In this document: positions 6,309 through 7,583 of the stretch, in pieces
How positions within the stretch are numbered: the stretch's first letter is position 1
Layout: every line of letters begins with the position of its first letter
Source of the DNA: Sulfuricurvum sp.
GTDB lineage: Bacteria; Campylobacterota; Campylobacteria; Campylobacterales; Sulfurimonadaceae
Direction: 5' to 3'
DNA: 7,583 nt
Assembly (NCBI GenBank): GCA_022729835.1
Contig: DZBC01000100.1
Coordinates: forward strand, 1 to 7,583
Notes under the pieces: generated by a model
Database searches by the model: none
What the model was told of the DNA's origin: nothing
What the model saw: only the letters and a program-made list of their open reading frames with translations
Program-made: the position numbers and the translations under genes

Positions 6309-7505
6309 TCAGTACAAAAACCCGAAAAGCCAAAGCGGGATTTTGTGCTTATGCGTAGTCGTATCTACATCTATCGCCAAATAGCTTTTATCTGCATCTT
6401 TGATTTGGGTAAAATCTTTCCCTTTGCCACCCACTTCAAAAACAATCCCATCAACTATAAAATCTCCTATGTTACTATAGTAAATCTCTTGAAATACATT
6501 GACAAAAAATGTCTCTCGAACAGTTCCTATATCGGTAGCTATCTTTTGGTCATTTGCTAGTGTATGAAGAATATTCGTGTTTTGAAAATAGAGTTTTTCA
6601 GGTTTTTTGCTGTGTTTGGAACTCTGTTTTTTGAGTGTTCTAAATATGTCTGTTTTGTCCAAAATATCAAGGTATGTGTAGAGTGTCGGCTCACTGACGC
6701 CTAACTCTTTGGCCAGAGAATCTATTTTCACTAAAAATGGTACTTTTGAAGAGAGCACTGCATAAATGAGTTTTTTAAAAGAGATAAGGTTCTCAAACTT
6801 TATCTTTTGTGTTGATGGAATATCTTCATATATGATTTTTTCTATGGAGTTGAAAAGTTTACCATCAAAACTCTCGTCACTTTTGCTTGCCATAAAAAAT
6901 GGATAAGCCCCATTTTTGAGATAGTTTTTAAACTCTCTAAAAAGATTTGGATATTTTTGTGTCAGTTCAAAAGATATATTGTTGTGATGTGATAGCAACT
7001 CCTCATAAGAGAGTGCGGGAAGATTGACATTGTGCTTGATCTCAAAATACTCTTTGAATTTCAACGTATGAAGCTCTTTAGTGACAACCCTTCTGCTGAG
7101 ATCGTGACTTTGCATCAGTATGTTGAGCATAGAAGATCCACTGATACGCAGCGTCAGATCAGGATAAAGATCGTAAAGGTTTTTGATGTGTGCCGCCCAC
7201 TCTTTGAACATATGCACTTCATCTATGACAACGACTCTTCCGCCTAGTTTATAAAACTCCCCTGCTATCTCTATAATGCCACAAGCAGCGATACTGATGT
7301 CATCTGCACTAAAATAGAGTGCTTCATCAAGAGCGTATTGCGATAGATATTGGAGCAAAAGAGTAGTTTTTCCTACACCTCTTGCCCCAATGAGGGCGAT
7401 AAGCCTTTCATCACTATTTATAAACGCAAATTCCTCTCTTGTGTACGCTATATTTTTAGCTAATGCTACTAGTCTCCTCTGTTTCTCCTGTAGTTGCTCT
7501 ATCAT
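6309..7505 (-). CDS. AAA+ ATPase, DUF4143-type (AAA_14 with winged helix and degenerate nuclease-like C-terminus)
   Basis: This 398-residue protein belongs to the DUF4143/AAA_14 ATPases, a family of uncertain role often found in mobile or accessory DNA. Walker A is GARGVGKTT (40-48), Walker B is VVVIDE (91-96) followed by VHMF, sensor-1-like ISGSS is at 121-125, and Arg138/Arg139 may be the arginine finger. A winged-helix-like segment (IDSLAKELGVSEPTLYTYLDIL) occupies 261-282. The C-terminus holds a PD-(D/E)xK-like trace: Asp352, Glu357 and Lys361/363 in DGIVFEVGGKGK, then SYLAIDVD (374-381). AAAGG precedes the ATG. Composition differs sharply from the neighbours: 16 of 60 bases are G or C at 6781-6840, against 34 of 60 at 5581-5640. 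This supports lateral acquisition. No partner toxin, antitoxin or transposase gene is in view. Confidence 0.85.
   Translation of the reverse strand: MIEQLQEKQRRLVALAKNIAYTREEFAFINSDERLIALIGARGVGKTTLLLQYLSQYALDEALYFSADDISIAACGIIEIAGEFYKLGGRVVVIDEVHMFKEWAAHIKNLYDLYPDLTLRISGSSMLNILMQSHDLSRRVVTKELHTLKFKEYFEIKHNVNLPALSYEELLSHHNNISFELTQKYPNLFREFKNYLKNGAYPFFMASKSDESFDGKLFNSIEKIIYEDIPSTQKIKFENLISFKKLIYAVLSSKVPFLVKIDSLAKELGVSEPTLYTYLDILDKTDIFRTLKKQSSKHSKKPEKLYFQNTNILHTLANDQKIATDIGTVRETFFVNVFQEIYYSNIGDFIVDGIVFEVGGKGKDFTQIKDADKSYLAIDVDTTTHKHKIPLWLFGFLY
6314..6346. terminator. Candidate terminator hairpin between convergent genes
   Basis: The arms ACAAAAACCCG (6314-6324) and CGGGATTTTGT (6336-6346) pair over 11 positions with one mismatch, around an 11-nt loop. 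Only four pairs are strong C/G, flanked by A- and T-rich tracts that could serve as U-tract on either strand. It begins 14 nt after the DUF350 stop, which suits termination of the plus-strand operon. On the minus strand it lies inside the last codons of the ATPase gene, so full termination there would remove the stop codon. Confidence 0.45.
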
Positions 7506-7522
7506 GATATGCCTTTATTAAA

Positions 7523-7567
7523 AAAGTACAGTTTATCATAAATACAATAAATGTTAAAGTGTACTTT
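7523..7567. repeat. Imperfect inverted repeat upstream of the AAA ATPase
   Basis: AAAGTACAGTTTA (7523-7535) and TAAAGTGTACTTT (7555-7567) are inverted copies over 13 positions with one mismatch, separated by 19 A/T-rich bases. The right copy is itself a near-palindrome (AAAGT-GT-ACTTT). The pair lies 18-62 nt before the ATG at 7505, where the promoter must be, so it could be a repressor site, a transcript hairpin or an element boundary. No good -35/-10 pair could be assigned there. Confidence 0.5.
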
Positions 7568-7583
7568 AGTTTTATCAAACCCC

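Noticed and set aside
1..7583. CRISPR array, tRNA or rRNA genes, toxin-antitoxin pair
   Set aside because: No regularly spaced repeats, cloverleaf-like segments or small paired frames were found on either strand by reading. The only tandem repeat is the IS-end type at 1-39.

Overview
The window looks like chromosomal DNA from a Gram-negative bacterium, most probably a member of the Campylobacterota (Sulfurimonas/Sulfuricurvum-like). This rests on the flavour of several proteins: a DUF2156 protein, an esterase and SGNH hydrolase pair, a DUF350 membrane protein, and the periplasmic sensor domain of a truncated signalling protein. The lineage call is an inference. Base composition is mixed. Most of the window is roughly 45-57% GC in the rows counted, but the last ~1.2 kb is far more AT-rich.

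Left block (1-2873, all minus strand, transcribed right to left): a LamB-type maltoporin, an RbsB-like periplasmic sugar-binding protein, and the N-terminal part of a membrane sensor protein. The genes are tightly spaced (24-nt gap, then a 4-nt ATGA overlap) and look like one operon. They give an outer-membrane carbohydrate channel, a periplasmic ligand binder and an inner-membrane sensor, with no ABC permease or ATPase gene in view. The sensor is cut off near its second membrane helix by sequence with tandem repeats typical of IS21-family ends (about positions 1-55), so the signalling output is lost or displaced beyond the window.

Middle-left block (2938-4397, minus strand): a DUF2156 (aminoacyl-phosphatidylglycerol synthase C-domain-like) protein translationally coupled to a RimI-like GNAT acetyltransferase. 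A good sigma70-type promoter lies at 4434-4461. It shares a 119-nt divergent intergenic region with the plus-strand block.

Middle-right block (4517-6300, plus strand): an SGNH/GDSL hydrolase and an alpha/beta-fold esterase coupled by a 4-nt GTGA overlap, then a four-helix DUF350 membrane protein after 48 nt.

Right block (6309-7583, minus strand): an AT-rich gene for an AAA+ ATPase with a winged-helix region and a degenerate PD-(D/E)xK-like C-terminus (DUF4143-type), convergent to DUF350 with only 8 nt between stop codons. A hairpin sits at the junction and an imperfect inverted repeat lies upstream of its start. Composition and context suggest lateral acquisition. No tRNA, rRNA or CRISPR array was seen.
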